In this document: positions 6,284 through 13,341 of the stretch, piece by piece
Layout of the letters: each line of letters starts with the position of its first letter
Numbering within the stretch: the first letter of the stretch is position 1
Assembly: GCA_041745535.1 (NCBI GenBank)
Contig: JBGTIS010000034.1
Span: forward strand, 1 to 21,993
DNA from: JBGTIS01 sp041745535
GTDB taxonomy: Bacteria > Bacteroidota > Bacteroidia > Cytophagales > Cyclobacteriaceae
Direction of reading: 5' to 3'
Length of the DNA: 21,993 nucleotides
Program-made: the position numbers and the translations under genes
The notes under the pieces: model-generated
What the model was told of the DNA's origin: nothing
The model's database searches: none
Seen by the model: the letters and a program-made list of their open reading frames with translations, nothing else

Positions 6284-8767
6284 TCAGTTAATCCCCTGGT
6301 ATAAAAAGTTGCCAATACTGATGATTTCGGCAAAAACACCTGCGGCAGTAACTTCTGCTCCTGCACCTGGCCCTTTTACCACCAGAGGCCTTTCTTTATA
6401 TCGTGCGGTGGTGTAGGAAATTACATTATCGCTCCCCGAAAGGGAATAAAAAGGATGCGTGCTGTCTATGGCCTGCAACGATACGGTGGCCCGCTCATCT
6501 TTTAATGTCGCGATAAACCTAAGCTTTTTACCCTCCCCTTCTGCCGCTGCCAGTCTTTCTTCAAACAAATGATTGGCTTTATCCAGTTCAGTAAAAAAGG
6601 CTTCTATGGAATTGGCTTTCAAACAGCTGTCAGGTAAAATATTCTCCACTTTTACGTCTTCAGGCTCTAAGCTGAGTCCTACTTCACGGGCGAGAATCAG
6701 GATTTTCCGGGCTACGTCCATGCCATTGAGGTCGTCACGTGGATCGGGTTCGGTAAATCCAGCGGCTTTGGCCTCCCGTACCACATCGCTGAATTTTTTC
6801 CCTTTGGCAAAGGTGTTAAATATATAAGAAAGGGTACCGGAAAGTATGCCATCGATGCGGTAAATCTCGTCGCCACTGTCTTTCAATTCCTGCAACACCC
6901 TGATTACGGGTAGTCCGGCGCCTACATTGGTTTCGTACAAAAACTTTACACCAGCCCGCAACGCGGTTTGCTTTAGCTGTACATATTCCTGGTAAGAACC
7001 CGAATTGGCCAACTTGTTGGGCGTACTGATGGAAATAGCCGATTGCAAAATTTCCTGGTAATACCGGGTTACATTTTTGCTGGAAGTACAATCGACAAAA
7101 ATACTGTTGGCCAGGTTCAGGCTTTTCATCTGTTTTACAAAAACAGTCATATCACTCTTTTCGTGTTTTTCTGGCAGTATATCCTTCCAGTTACTCAGAT
7201 CAATGGTGTTTTCATTAAAATACATTTGTCGGCTGTTGGCGATTCCTATTACATTAATCTTCAACAACTTATGTTTCTCCAGATATTCATTCTGGCTGGC
7301 AATCTGCTTAAGCAGCGTACTGCCAATCAGTCCTAATCCGGCTACGAAAATGTTCAGCGTTTTTATCTCGGAAAGGAAAAATGCTTCATGGATGGTGTTC
7401 AGTGCCTTGGTAAGGTTGTGCTGCGAAATAACCACGGTTAGGTTCACTTCAGACGAACCTTGTGCGATAGCCCGTACGTTGATACCATTTCTTCCCAGTG
7501 CGCTGAACAATTTACCAGAAATACCGGGCGTGCGCCGCATATTTTCTCCGATAATCGCCACAATAGAAAGCTGAGTTTCGGCAATAGGGTTTTCAATTTT
7601 ACCCGATTCAATCTCAACAGAAAATTCATCCTCCATCACCTTTTGGGCATCATCGGCATCGGCAGGAGTAACGGCAAATGTAATAGAATGCTCAGAAGAT
7701 GCCTGGGTAATCATGATGATGTTAATTTGTTTATGTGCCAGTGCTCCGAACAATCGCGACGATATACCTGGTACCCCTACCATGCCATTGCCTTGCAGGG
7801 TAAGCAACGCGATATCTCGGATAGAAGAAATGCCTTTTACAGCAGGTTGCTTGCCTTCGGCATTACGGGCATATGGGTTTTTGCTGACCAGCGTTCCAGG
7901 AAAATTTTTATTAAAAGTATTTCTTATTTTAAGCGGAATATTTTTGTGCAGCACCGGCAATAAGGTAGGCGGATAAATCACCTTAGCCCCAAAATGTGAC
8001 ATTTCCATTGCCTCCAGGTATGAAATCGCGTCCAGCGTGAAAGCTTCTTTTACTTCCCGCGGATCGGCCGTCATTACACCATCTACGTCGGTCCATATTT
8101 CAATTACTTCGGCATCCAGGGCAGCGCCAAAAATAGCGGCGGTGTAGTCAGAGCCGCCACGGCCCAGGGTTGTGGTTTCATTGTCAGCGGTGGTAGCGAT
8201 AAAGCCCGTAATTACCTGCAAGGCCTTATTGGTATCAAAATAGGTTTTAATGTTTTTATCAGTGACCGCGAAATTAACTTTGGCAGCGCCAAATCGCTGG
8301 TCGGTTTTTACAAGCAGGCGGGCGTCCAGAAATTGAGCATCTATGCCCAGTTCTTTCATATACTGACTGATGAGGAAAGCTGAGAGGCGTTCACCAAAGC
8401 TCAACACCAGGTCCAGGGTACGGGGCGAACATTCTTTCAGAAGAAAAACGCCGTGTAGCAGGTCGTCCAGTTCGTTCATCTGGTTTTTAAGATGAGCGAA
8501 AACGCGGCTTTGTACCTGCACATGAATCAGATTGCGGGCCGTATCGAAATGATGTTGTTCAATTTCCTTCAGGATATCCAGATAAGACTCGTCGCCGGAA
8601 GCGGCCGTTTTACTCAGCCCAATCAGTTGATCGGTAATGCCTTTCATGGCCGATACCACCACCGCGCACTTTTCCTGGTTGTGATGGTAAGCCGCCACAA
8701 TTTCTCCTACAGTTTTTATACTATCGGATGAACCTACCGAAGTGCCCCCGAATTTTAATACTTTCAT
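6284..8767 (-). CDS. thrA: Bifunctional aspartokinase I / homoserine dehydrogenase I
   Basis: 827 residues, close to the 820 of E. coli ThrA. It catalyses the first and third steps of the aspartate pathway towards threonine, methionine and isoleucine. The N-terminal kinase begins MKVLKFGGTSVGSS and has SFGERLSA (123-130) and GRGGSDYTA (202-210). Two ACT regulatory domains follow at about 315-465 (GMVGVPGISSRLF and RRTPGISGKLFSAL), so feedback control by an amino acid, probably threonine, is expected. The dehydrogenase has the NAD(P)-binding loop GLGLIG (477-482), then GAGLPVI, GILSGTLSYIFN and DPRDDLNGMDVARK. The start ATG gives the exact kinase N-terminus. The gene stands alone: thrB and thrC, often next to thrA, are not in the window. 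No leader peptide or attenuator was recognised in the 293 bp upstream. Confidence 0.96.
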   Translation of the reverse strand: MKVLKFGGTSVGSSDSIKTVGEIVAAYHHNQEKCAVVVSAMKGITDQLIGLSKTAASGDESYLDILKEIEQHHFDTARNLIHVQVQSRVFAHLKNQMNELDDLLHGVFLLKECSPRTLDLVLSFGERLSAFLISQYMKELGIDAQFLDARLLVKTDQRFGAAKVNFAVTDKNIKTYFDTNKALQVITGFIATTADNETTTLGRGGSDYTAAIFGAALDAEVIEIWTDVDGVMTADPREVKEAFTLDAISYLEAMEMSHFGAKVIYPPTLLPVLHKNIPLKIRNTFNKNFPGTLVSKNPYARNAEGKQPAVKGISSIRDIALLTLQGNGMVGVPGISSRLFGALAHKQINIIMITQASSEHSITFAVTPADADDAQKVMEDEFSVEIESGKIENPIAETQLSIVAIIGENMRRTPGISGKLFSALGRNGINVRAIAQGSSEVNLTVVISQHNLTKALNTIHEAFFLSEIKTLNIFVAGLGLIGSTLLKQIASQNEYLEKHKLLKINVIGIANSRQMYFNENTIDLSNWKDILPEKHEKSDMTVFVKQMKSLNLANSIFVDCTSSKNVTRYYQEILQSAISISTPNKLANSGSYQEYVQLKQTALRAGVKFLYETNVGAGLPVIRVLQELKDSGDEIYRIDGILSGTLSYIFNTFAKGKKFSDVVREAKAAGFTEPDPRDDLNGMDVARKILILAREVGLSLEPEDVKVENILPDSCLKANSIEAFFTELDKANHLFEERLAAAEGEGKKLRFIATLKDERATVSLQAIDSTHPFYSLSGSDNVISYTTARYKERPLVVKGPGAGAEVTAAGVFAEIISIGNFLYQGIN

Positions 8768-9060
8768 GCTTATCTACGTTCGCTTTAAAAAGCTGCTAAG
8801 GTAGAAAAAACTGCTAAAATCGGATAGTTTCGGTAAAAAGTATTTTAAATGAACGACAGGTTAATAGCCGCGTGAAGGGGAACTCCCAAAAAAATTTACC
8901 GCGTAGATTATTTAGATTAAAAGCATTAAATAAAAGTTGACAATCACGCCGCGACAATGCAAATTAGAAATAAATTTAATAAACTTATTCGGGTATTCAT
9001 TGCTATTAGAATGGCACTCAAAGTAAACAGAATCTGGATCAGCAGTTAAAATCAATAAAA

Positions 9061-10539
9061 ATGAAGACACTTAAACAGACGAAAAAGCCTGGAAAAACAA
9101 CCTTTGAAAAGTTGCTTGAAAAAGTAGATCTGGAAGAATATCAGAAATTTATTCACCACTACGCTTTAAAAAATAATGATTTTAAACTAGAATTTGAAGT
9201 TTATTTTTCAGATAAAGATGAAAATATTGATGTTAGTAAAAAGTATGCGGATTTAATTCAAAAACTTATCCGCGGATATTCGGACCATGGTTTTATAGAT
9301 TATCGGTCTGCTTTTGGTTTTTCCGAAGAAGTGGACAGACTAATGGGCACGGGTTATGATCTGGTGGGCAAAAAGAATTTCAGAGACGCTTTTTTAATGA
9401 CCAAACCCGCTTTGCGGGAAATGATGGAGGTAATGAACAGTTGTGACGATTCCAGCGGAAGCATCGGGCAAAGCGTTGATTATATCATCCAACTGATAAA
9501 AGCGATTGCCGAAGCCAATAAAGCAGCCTTTGCCCTCAAAGAAGAAATATTTACTTTCCTGCAAACTGAATTGGCCGATAAACTGTACTTCGACTATGGC
9601 GACTTCGGCTACGATTTATTTGATATTTATCAGAAGCTGGCCGTAAAGCTTGGCAAAACCAATGAATTTTTAAGCTTTGTGGACGCCCGGATTTCCAAAC
9701 TTACCGGCCAGTATGATAACTACCGCAGAGAATTTCTTCTGAAACAAAAAATAGAATTTTATAAAACCATTGGGAAACCAGAAGAAGTTGAAAAGCTGAT
9801 TTCACAAAACCTGGATATTGTAGAAGTACGGCAGACAGAAGTACACAAAGCTATTGATAAAAAAGACTTTGTTTTGGCAAAAAACCTAATCGCGGAAGGG
9901 ATCCGCATAGCCGAAGAAAAAAAGCATCCGGGCACTGTTTCGCGGTGGGAGAAAGAATTACTGCGTATTGCTGCTTTAGAACAGGATACCGCTACTGTGA
10001 GGTATTACACGAAGCACTTCGCTTTCGACCGCGGGTTTGACGCAACCTATTACAACCAATGGAAAAAAACTTATTCATCTGACCAATGGAAAGAGACGAT
10101 TGAACAATTTATAAAAGAAAGAACTGAAAAAATAGTAAAGGAGCATAAAGAAAACAAAGGTAAAATCTGGCTTGTACTTTCACCGCATCAACTTTTGCTT
10201 AATGCACTGGCCCCTGTTTATATACAGGAAAAATACTGGGATCGGCTTTTGGTATTGGTAAAGGAAGTGAATGATTTGGGTACAACGTTGCGCTACCATG
10301 CCTATTTGGTTAAAAAGTATCCGGCAGATTTATTGGAAATTTACCTTCCGGCATTTGAACGACAGGGAGATCAGGCCAGTGGGCGCAGAGAATATGCCGA
10401 CCTGGCCGGTACAATGAAAAAAGTGATAAAAGATATTCCGGAAAGTAAAGAAAAAATCAGGGGCATTGCTCAAAATTTAATAGCGAAATATTCTCGCCGA
10501 CCTGCCATGATAGATGAGCTAAACAAAATCCTGGGATAG
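9061..10539 (+). CDS. Helical-repeat protein of unknown function
   Basis: 492 residues, predicted cytoplasmic (no signal peptide or membrane segment), almost wholly alpha-helical with heptad-like Leu/Lys/Glu patterns, rich in Lys and Glu. The layout (an opening FEKLLEKVDLEEYQKFI, then long helical pairs, and an HAYLVKKYPADLLEIY stretch) resembles, from memory, the helical region found after the zinc-binding motif in SWIM zinc-finger proteins of Bacteroidota and Firmicutes. Here there is only one cysteine (NSCDD) and no CxC...CxH motif, so a SWIM finger is absent. The ATG at 9061 follows an A-rich stretch typical of this phylum. Upstream is the divergent thrA, and 116 bp downstream is rpmH, which has its own promoter; the gene is probably monocistronic. 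I do not assign a function. Confidence 0.75.
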   Translation: MKTLKQTKKPGKTTFEKLLEKVDLEEYQKFIHHYALKNNDFKLEFEVYFSDKDENIDVSKKYADLIQKLIRGYSDHGFIDYRSAFGFSEEVDRLMGTGYDLVGKKNFRDAFLMTKPALREMMEVMNSCDDSSGSIGQSVDYIIQLIKAIAEANKAAFALKEEIFTFLQTELADKLYFDYGDFGYDLFDIYQKLAVKLGKTNEFLSFVDARISKLTGQYDNYRREFLLKQKIEFYKTIGKPEEVEKLISQNLDIVEVRQTEVHKAIDKKDFVLAKNLIAEGIRIAEEKKHPGTVSRWEKELLRIAALEQDTATVRYYTKHFAFDRGFDATYYNQWKKTYSSDQWKETIEQFIKERTEKIVKEHKENKGKIWLVLSPHQLLLNALAPVYIQEKYWDRLLVLVKEVNDLGTTLRYHAYLVKKYPADLLEIYLPAFERQGDQASGRREYADLAGTMKKVIKDIPESKEKIRGIAQNLIAKYSRRPAMIDELNKILG

Positions 10540-10544
10540 TTGAG

Positions 10545-10582
10545 CCGGTTAACCGGATAAAAGCGGTTATATTTTATCTTAT
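10545..10582 (+). terminator. Palindrome / weak terminator after the 492-aa gene
   Basis: CCGGTTAACCGG (10545-10556) is a perfect 12-bp palindrome 5 bp after the stop codon. TAACCG (10550-10555) can also pair with CGGTTA (10564-10569) across 8 bases, followed by a T-rich TATTTTATCTT. It could be a terminator or a protein-binding site just upstream of the rpmH promoter. Confidence 0.35.
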
Positions 10583-10585
10583 CAG

Positions 10586-10617
10586 TTTGTAAAAACCTGA
10601 AAGCCTACTTATATTTG
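10586..10617 (+). promoter_or_regulatory. Promoter of rpmH (Bacteroidota type)
   Basis: TTTG at 10586-10589, exactly 20 bases, then TATATTTG at 10610-10617: a full match to the -33/-7 consensus (TTTG, TAnnTTTG). Transcription should begin around 10622-10625, some 30 bases before the ATG at 10656. Confidence 0.7.
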
Positions 10618-10655
10618 CAGCCCTGATTAAAAAGCAGTACTGAAATTTAAGACAT

Positions 10656-10814
10656 ATGAAAAGGACATTTCAACCTTCGCGGCGAAAAAGAAGAAACAAA
10701 CATGGGTTCCGTTCCAGAATGGCAACTCCCGAAGGCCGTGCCGTAATTTCCAGAAGAAGAGCGAAAGGCAGAAAAAAACTATCGGTTTCTGACGAGCGTC
10801 GGCACAAGCGTTAA
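10656..10814 (+). CDS. rpmH: 50S ribosomal protein L34
   Basis: A 52-residue, very basic protein: MKRTFQPSRRKRRNKHGFRS, then RMATPEGRAVISRRRAKGRK, then KLSVSDERRHKR. The KRTFQPS, HGFRxRM and GRxVIxRRRAKGRKxLSV motifs are those of L34, a small protein of the large ribosomal subunit that binds 23S rRNA. Its 52 residues slightly exceed the usual 44-46, owing to a short C-terminal tail of a kind seen in Bacteroidota. The gene has a near-ideal promoter upstream and a terminator directly downstream, so it is probably made as a short abundant transcript, separate from most rnpA expression. The position before rnpA is the classic bacterial arrangement. Confidence 0.98.
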   Translation: MKRTFQPSRRKRRNKHGFRSRMATPEGRAVISRRRAKGRKKLSVSDERRHKR

Positions 10815-10829
10815 TAAAAGCTGAATAAG

Positions 10830-10853
10830 AAATGCCTGTACGGGCATTTTTTT
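10830..10853 (+). terminator. Rho-independent terminator after rpmH
   Basis: AAATGCC (10830-10836) pairs with GGCATTT (10843-10849) around a 6-base loop, followed by a run of T to 10853. Confidence 0.8.
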
Positions 10854-10907
10854 ATATCCCTTTCCCTCCTGTCTTTTTTGTTAAAGTTTGTAGGTAACCT
10901 TACATGA

Positions 10908-10938
10908 TTGGCCATACGTAGTATCTTTTAGATTTTTG
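10908..10938 (+). promoter_or_regulatory. Candidate promoter of rnpA
   Basis: TTG at 10908-10910, a 20-base spacer and GATTTTTG at 10931-10938, one base off TAnnTTTG. It would start transcription about 55 bases before the rnpA ATG and explain expression beyond the rpmH terminator. Confidence 0.4.
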
Positions 10939-11000
10939 CGGGCTAAATACACATATTTGCCTTTCATCAATCTTTATTTACCTTAAAAGTTTTTGATGTA

Positions 11001-11369
11001 ATGCGCCAGACTTTGCCAAAAAATGAACGGCTATCTCGAAAAAAACTAATTAAAGTTTTATTCGAAAAAGGATTATCACAAAAACTATATCCCATCAGGC
11101 TAATATACTTGCCTCATCCCGAAAATTCGGGAACTCACCAGGCCCTGTTTAGTGTTTCTAAAAAAAACTATAAGCGGGCTGTAGACCGGAACCGGTTGAA
11201 GCGCCAAATGCGTGAAGCATATCGCCTAAACAAGCATATTATTACCTGCAATCAAGAATTAAAAGTTCCATTTCTGTTAGCTTATATTTATATTGGAAAA
11301 GAAAAATTGTCCTATGGGCAAATCGAAGAGAAAATAATCATCTCTTTGCACCGTTTATTAAAAAGTTAG
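11001..11369 (+). CDS. rnpA: Ribonuclease P protein component
   Basis: 122 residues, normal for RnpA. The protein subunit binds the RNase P RNA and the 5' leader of precursor tRNAs, helping cut the leader off. The conserved RNR motif is clear at residues 58-75 (KRAVDRNRLKRQMREAYR), and the N-terminus PKNERLSRKKLIKVLFEKG has the family's start pattern. The ATG at 11001 gives this N-terminus directly. Upstream is rpmH with a terminator between them; downstream, after 21 bp, is an S41 peptidase, probably cotranscribed. The yidD gene often found after rnpA in other phyla is not present here. Confidence 0.95.
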   Translation: MRQTLPKNERLSRKKLIKVLFEKGLSQKLYPIRLIYLPHPENSGTHQALFSVSKKNYKRAVDRNRLKRQMREAYRLNKHIITCNQELKVPFLLAYIYIGKEKLSYGQIEEKIIISLHRLLKS

Positions 11370-11390
11370 CACCTAAAAATTTTTTGGATC

Positions 11391-13046
11391 ATGCGAAAAA
11401 AAATCAGTAAAGTAACGCTTATCGCGCTTCCCTTATTTGTAGCTACGCTGTTTGCGTTTGAAGGTCCCGGCGATCAGTACTTTGCCATTACCAAAAACCT
11501 CGACATTTTTGCCACACTCTTTAAAGAGGTGAATACCTATTATGTGGATGATGTAAACCCTAATAAACTAATTAAAACCGGCATCGATGCTATGCTGGAA
11601 TCTTTAGACCCCTACACCAATTATATTCCGGAAGATGATATTGAAGATTACCGCACCATGACCACCGGACAGTATGGCGGTATCGGGGCAATTATTGGTA
11701 AGCGGGATGATAAAAATATGATTTTAATGCCTTATATGGGGTTTCCAGCTGAAAAGAGTGGTTTGAAAATTGGAGATGAAATTCTGGAAATTGACGGCAT
11801 CAATGTAGCCGATAAATCAGTATCTGATATCAGCAAACTGCTGAAAGGGCAGGCTAATACCAAACTGGACATGACTATTCGCCGGTACGATCAGAAAAAT
11901 CCTATTCATTTAGAAATTACCCGTGAAAGAATTACCGTAGACAATGTGCCTTTTTATGGTAAAGTAACCAATGAAGTAGGATATATTAAATTGTCAAACT
12001 TTACTACAGGTGCCGGCCGTGAAGTTGAAAATGCCCTGAAAAAACTGAAATCTGAAGGTGTTACCAAACTGATCTTTGATCTGCGTGATAATCCCGGTGG
12101 ATTGCTAAGCGAATCGGTTAATGTTTCTAATGTATTTATTCCGAAAGGTTCTGAAGTAGTAAGCACCAAAGGAAAAGTAACCGACTGGAATAAAACCTAT
12201 CGCGCCCTTGATGCACCAGTTGATACTGATATTCCTGTGGTGGTACTTACCAGCCGCAGAAGTGCTTCCGCAGCCGAAATTGTTTCGGGAGTAATTCAGG
12301 ATTACGACCGTGGTGTGCTGGTGGGTGAGAAAACATTTGGCAAAGGATTGGTACAGGCTACCCGTCCGCTTACCTACAATTCGCAACTTAAAGTTACAAC
12401 AGCCAAATATTATACGCCTAGCGGCAGATGCATTCAGGCCATTGATTACAGCCACCGTAACGACGATGGCAGCGTTGGTAAAGTACCCGATTCGTTAAAA
12501 GTAGCTTTTCAGACTGAAGGCGGCCGTACGGTATACGATGGTGGAGGTGTTGACCCCGATATTCCGGTAAAACCGCTAAAGCTGGCTCCTATATCAATCA
12601 GTATGATTCGGAAGAGTTTATTTTTCGATTATGCTACACAATACTATTATAGCCATCCTGAAATTTCACCTGCTAACGATTTTAAAATAGATGATGCCGA
12701 ATACGACAAGTTTGTAGCTTGGGTTTCTGATAAAAACTACGATTATGTAACCGAAGTTGAGCAGAACCTGGACGACCTGATCGAGTCAGCTAAAGATGAA
12801 AAGTATTATGATGACATCAGCGAGCAGATATATTCCTTGCGCGATAAAATTCATCACAACAAAGATTCTGACCTCAAAAAATTTAAAGATGAAATTAAGG
12901 TTCAGCTAGAGCAGGAAATTATTTCCCGTTACTACCTGGAGCCTGGTATGATCGAGAATTCATTTGATGATGACCCGATGGTGCAGGCTGCTGTTGAAGT
13001 ATTGAATAACACTACTGAATACGACAGCTTACTGGCAAAACAATAA
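11391..13046 (+). CDS. S41 family C-terminal processing peptidase with PDZ domain
   Basis: 551 residues. A signal peptide or N-terminal anchor lies at 7-23 (VTLIALPLFVATLFAF), so the enzyme works in the periplasm. A PDZ domain (about 85-165, with YGGIGA and GLKIGDEILEIDG) is followed by the S41 protease core: the LRDNPGGLL motif (231-239), the catalytic Ser S293 in RRSASAAEI, and the catalytic Lys K318 in TFGKGLVQ, 25 residues later as in other Ctp/Tsp proteases. Such enzymes cut the C-termini of periplasmic or lipid-linked proteins recognised by the PDZ domain. A 130-residue acidic, helical tail follows the core. The gene starts 21 bp after rnpA, which suggests cotranscription, and ends before a strong terminator. 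A paralogue lies at 20054-21685. Confidence 0.94.
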   Translation: MRKKISKVTLIALPLFVATLFAFEGPGDQYFAITKNLDIFATLFKEVNTYYVDDVNPNKLIKTGIDAMLESLDPYTNYIPEDDIEDYRTMTTGQYGGIGAIIGKRDDKNMILMPYMGFPAEKSGLKIGDEILEIDGINVADKSVSDISKLLKGQANTKLDMTIRRYDQKNPIHLEITRERITVDNVPFYGKVTNEVGYIKLSNFTTGAGREVENALKKLKSEGVTKLIFDLRDNPGGLLSESVNVSNVFIPKGSEVVSTKGKVTDWNKTYRALDAPVDTDIPVVVLTSRRSASAAEIVSGVIQDYDRGVLVGEKTFGKGLVQATRPLTYNSQLKVTTAKYYTPSGRCIQAIDYSHRNDDGSVGKVPDSLKVAFQTEGGRTVYDGGGVDPDIPVKPLKLAPISISMIRKSLFFDYATQYYYSHPEISPANDFKIDDAEYDKFVAWVSDKNYDYVTEVEQNLDDLIESAKDEKYYDDISEQIYSLRDKIHHNKDSDLKKFKDEIKVQLEQEIISRYYLEPGMIENSFDDDPMVQAAVEVLNNTTEYDSLLAKQ

Positions 13047-13097
13047 GAGATGCGATTGGAGATGATCGTAGCTAATGCTTGATAGTTTGTTATTCTG

Positions 13098-13132
13098 GCC
13101 GGCCTGGAAAATTAATTCCAGACCGGCTTTTT
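13098..13132 (+). terminator. Rho-independent terminator after the S41 peptidase
   Basis: GCCGGCCTGGAA (13098-13109) pairs with TTCCAGACCGGC (13116-13127) with one mismatch, followed by TTTTT. The remaining bases to 13341 hold no gene or RNA that I can recognise. Confidence 0.88.
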
Positions 13133-13341
13133 AATTATAAGGGTTGATGTATTTTCTCTGATTAGTTCTTTGTTTGAATTTTACTAAGGCTCCCGATACG
13201 GCATTTTGTATCTGCATTTCTAACAAAATAGCTTCATGGTTTGTCGTTCTATATTTCATACCTTTTGGCATGGCGATAATAGTTGAAAAATTGTTCGAGA
13301 TATTTTCGTAAAATCAGGAAAAACCGTTTAATATTAACTAC

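Noticed and set aside
8937..8960. TTGACA resembling a sigma-70 -35 box upstream of the 492-aa gene
   Set aside because: Bacteroidota use a different primary promoter and no fitting -10 box lies at 17 bp; probably chance.
10656..10814. Arg/Lys-rich short frame as a random low-complexity frame
   Set aside because: Its sequence is clearly L34, with promoter, terminator and rnpA neighbour, so it is kept as rpmH.
13133..13341. Possible small RNA or promoter in the spacer before the VCBS gene
   Set aside because: I found no stable stem-loop followed by T-run and no -33/-7 pair with correct spacing.
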